DNA from: Leptolyngbyaceae cyanobacterium M65_K2018_010 | Lineage (GTDB): Bacteria; Cyanobacteriota; Cyanobacteriia; Phormidesmidales; Phormidesmidaceae | DNA: 6,592 bases | Reading direction: 5' to 3' | Assembly (NCBI GenBank): GCA_015295885.1 | Contig: DVEE01000263.1 | Location: forward strand, 1 to 6,592 | Shown here: piece after piece, positions 5,069-6,592 of the stretch | Numbering within the stretch: the first letter of the stretch is position 1 | Layout: each line of letters opens with the position of its first letter | Position numbers and translations under genes: made by a program | Notes under the pieces: model-generated | Told to the model about the DNA's origin: nothing | Seen by the model: only the letters and a program-made list of their open reading frames with translations | Database searches by the model: none

Positions 5069-5988
5069 CGGCGACTGGCGATTTTCTTCCCGCTGAGGAC
5101 GATAGATTTCAGGAGGTGGCCCCCAGCTACCCCACCGCCTTTGGCATCGAGTTGACGCCCCGGGTGCAGGGCATTGCCCTGGCCCTCCTGGGTTTGGTGG
5201 GAGCCTACTTCCTCTACAACTTTTTGGTTAAACCCGTTCAAGAGCAAAAAACCACCCTAGAGACCGAAGTCGCCCAAAAGGAAGCTCAACTGGAGCAGCA
5301 AAAGGCCAGCATCCAGGGGGTTGCGGAACTGAGGGCTGAGCTCGATGCGGCCCTGCAACAGCGGGTAGAAATCTATGGTCTGCTGGGCAATTCCCAAAGT
5401 TTAGACACCTTGCTGCTGGATATTAACCAGCAAATTCAAAACAGCAATGCCGCCGTGGCCGATGTGCTGCGGGCTGATTTTGATCGTCTGGATCGGGGCC
5501 AACTGGCCGCCCTGGGGTTAAACCCGGCGCAAATTCAAAAGATTCGCACCCAGCTAGCGGGCGACCTGATTACCCAACGGCTGCTCTACACCTCAGAGCT
5601 GAGTCAGTTTACCCCCTCGGCCCCAGTTCCCTTTTCGGAAGGGCCGCCGGAACTGGCCGACAAACTGGACAAGCAAACCGTAGAAGTGGCTATGCAGGCC
5701 CTGTTTCCGCAAACCCTCAGTATTTTGCGGAACATTGAGCGTTTGGAGCCCCTGATTATCATTCGAGATTTTCAGCAAGAGATTGCTTCCCCCCCGCCCG
5801 GGGTCACGGAGGAGCAACTGGCTGGTATCACCCGGCTGTTGGACACCAGGTTCACCCTGGAGGTGCTGGTTCCCTCGATCGACCCGGCTGTACCCCCGTC
5901 GCCCCCACCGCCCCCGCCAGCGGAGGGTGAAGCCCCGGCTGAAGGTGCCCCACCGGCTGAAGGGGAAGCACCCGCAGAGGGAGGTTAA
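5065..5988 (+). CDS. pilO: Type IV pilus alignment protein PilO, with Pro/Ala/Glu-rich C-terminal tail
   Basis: PilO is the inner-membrane partner of PilN; the two form dimers through coiled coils and ferredoxin-like periplasmic domains and connect the motor ring to the secretin. The 307 residues show a cytoplasmic N-terminus with GIELTPRVQG (27-36), a transmembrane helix at about 36-55, a coiled coil at about 57-103, and a periplasmic domain split by a Gln-rich helical insert (about 131-200) and resumed around 203-272 (VEVAMQALFPQTLSILRNIERLEPLIII). A low-complexity tail (276-307) follows. The protein is about 100 residues longer than proteobacterial PilO. The ATG overlaps the pilN stop (ATGA) and has AGGAG at 5050-5054, 10 nt upstream. 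Identification rests on gene order, topology and these segments, since PilO sequences are poorly conserved. Confidence 0.92.
   Translation: MTATGDFLPAEDDRFQEVAPSYPTAFGIELTPRVQGIALALLGLVGAYFLYNFLVKPVQEQKTTLETEVAQKEAQLEQQKASIQGVAELRAELDAALQQRVEIYGLLGNSQSLDTLLLDINQQIQNSNAAVADVLRADFDRLDRGQLAALGLNPAQIQKIRTQLAGDLITQRLLYTSELSQFTPSAPVPFSEGPPELADKLDKQTVEVAMQALFPQTLSILRNIERLEPLIIIRDFQQEIASPPPGVTEEQLAGITRLLDTRFTLEVLVPSIDPAVPPSPPPPPPAEGEAPAEGAPPAEGEAPAEGG
5920..5985 (+). repeat. 18-nt tandem repeat coding for the PilO tail
   Basis: The last 22 codons of pilO are four units of six residues, the last one shortened: AEGEAP, then AEGAPP, then AEGEAP, then AEGG. The DNA units are 18 nt long and diverge mainly at third positions, so the repeat is probably maintained at the protein level. 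It is preceded by the proline run PPSPPPPPP (277-285). The tail should be disordered, acidic and periplasmic. Confidence 0.8.
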
Positions 5989-6114
5989 CCCTGCTGGGTC
6001 CCTACTTGTCCTCACCCCAGGACTATCCCCCAGTTCCATATCCATCGACTTCATTACCATCGACCCCGCCTAACCACACCCGTGAATACCGCATCTGTGA
6101 ATGAGGAGTGAACC
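5989..6114 (+). other. 126-nt pilO-pilQ spacer, no pilP gene
   Basis: No gene is seen here. A 5-bp hairpin GTCCT/AGGAC (6008-6012 with 6019-6023, 6-nt loop) has no following T-run, so it is not a terminator. Two short direct repeats each have a 15-nt period: CCATCGAC at 6042 and 6057, and GTGAAT at 6082 and 6097. No promoter with good -35 and -10 boxes is visible. pilQ is probably read from the upstream pil promoter, but this cannot be settled from sequence. Confidence 0.5.
6103..6108 (+). promoter_or_regulatory. pilQ ribosome binding site GAGGAG
   Basis: GAGGAG stands 6 nt before the GTG at 6115. The upstream in-frame GTG at 6097 is followed by a TGA at 6109-6111, so this site fixes 6115 as the pilQ start. 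Confidence 0.8.
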
Positions 6115-6592
6115 GTGAACCATCTGACAAAACTTCCCCCCCTACTGCTGAGTAGTGCCCTAATCGCCGTTGCCGCTCAGCCTGGCCTGGCCGCCAACAC
6201 GAGTATCACGGCCATCCGGGTAAACTCAGCCCCCAATGGCCTAGAGTTGGTTTTTGATACCCAAGGTGATGGCAACACCGACGTTTTCACCGTTAGCCAG
6301 GGCAACACCCTGCGGGCCGACCTCACCCGCGCCCAGCTTAACCTGCCCAACGGCAATAGTTTTCAGCAAGCCAACCCGGCCCCCGGCATCGCGGCCATTT
6401 CTGTAGTGCCCCTAGATGCCAACAGTGTGCGCGTAACCATTAGCGGCGCGGGGCAAACTCCCACGGCCAATGTGGCTTCCTCCAGCAATCAGGTGGTCAT
6501 CTCCGTTCGCAGTGATGGGCAGGTGGCCCAGGCCCCCACCCCGGTGCCCGAGGACATTGTCACCGTGCCGGCCCCCACCGCCCCCCTGGAGG
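6115..6592 (+). CDS. pilQ: Type IV pilus secretin PilQ, N-terminal part (runs off the window)
   Basis: PilQ forms the outer-membrane channel through which the pilus passes. Only the first 159 codons are present, with no stop before the window end. They show a Sec signal peptide: MNHLTKLPPLL, a hydrophobic core at about 9-21, and cleavage probably near GLAA (24-27). One AMIN domain follows at about 29-131, running from ITAIRVNSAPNGLELVFDT (31-49) to ANVASSSNQVVISV (118-131). AMIN domains bind peptidoglycan and are typical of secretin N-termini. A Pro/Val-rich linker begins at about 138. The GTG start is supported by GAGGAG 6 nt upstream and by a complete signal peptide. Position after pilMNO supports the call, but the secretin pore and N-domains lie outside the window. 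An isolated AMIN protein such as an amidase is the alternative, unlikely in this context. Confidence 0.9.
   Translation, partial: MNHLTKLPPLLLSSALIAVAAQPGLAANTSITAIRVNSAPNGLELVFDTQGDGNTDVFTVSQGNTLRADLTRAQLNLPNGNSFQQANPAPGIAAISVVPLDANSVRVTISGAGQTPTANVASSSNQVVISVRSDGQVAQAPTPVPEDIVTVPAPTAPLE

Noticed and set aside
5783..6073. 96-codon plus-strand frame crossing the pilO end into the pilO-pilQ spacer, considered as a PilP candidate
   Set aside because: It begins deep inside pilO in another frame, its sequence is Arg/Pro-rich from shifted pilO codons, and it lacks a lipoprotein signal or any PilP-like segment.

Overview
The window looks like a piece of a cyanobacterial chromosome. Evidence for this is four copies of the HIP1 octamer GCGATCGC in 6.6 kb, the high-GC codon use, and a pilM-pilN-pilO-pilQ cluster with no pilP, the arrangement I know from cyanobacteria. 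A filamentous Leptolyngbya- or Nodosilinea-like organism would fit, but the genus is inference.

Layout. Positions 1-81 are a short flank downstream of the first gene. Two genes read leftwards on the minus strand: purT (2631-1408), encoding formate-dependent GAR transformylase, and, 36 nt after it, a gene for a lipoprotein substrate-binding protein of a carbohydrate ABC transporter (1371-82). Its permease and ATPase genes are not in the window. A 554-nt divergent intergenic region (2632-3185) separates purT from the type IV pilus cluster on the plus strand: pilM (3186-4292), pilN (4295-5068), pilO (5065-5988) and the first 159 codons of pilQ (6115 to the window end). pilM and pilN are 2 nt apart and pilN and pilO overlap by 4 nt. 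pilQ starts after a 126-nt gap with its own strong Shine-Dalgarno.

How the genes work together. PilM is the cytoplasmic actin-like ring component and should bind the N-terminal tail of PilN. PilN and PilO are single-pass inner-membrane proteins whose coiled coils and periplasmic domains form the alignment complex. PilQ is the outer-membrane secretin, anchored to peptidoglycan by AMIN domains. Together they carry the pilus through the envelope, and in cyanobacteria they serve phototactic motility and natural transformation. PurT and the ABC solute receptor are functionally unrelated to the pilus.

The least explained part is the 554-nt divergent spacer. It holds an exact 13-bp direct repeat, a 9-bp GC-rich hairpin, a run of alternating CTGGT/ACCAG arms, a 22-bp-spaced direct repeat and a small TTTAC/GTAAA palindrome, but no convincing gene. 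PilO ends in an unusual polyproline tract followed by 18-nt (six-residue) Ala-Glu-Gly-Pro repeats. I see no clearly new multi-gene system here. The interest lies in the regulatory spacer and the PilO tail.
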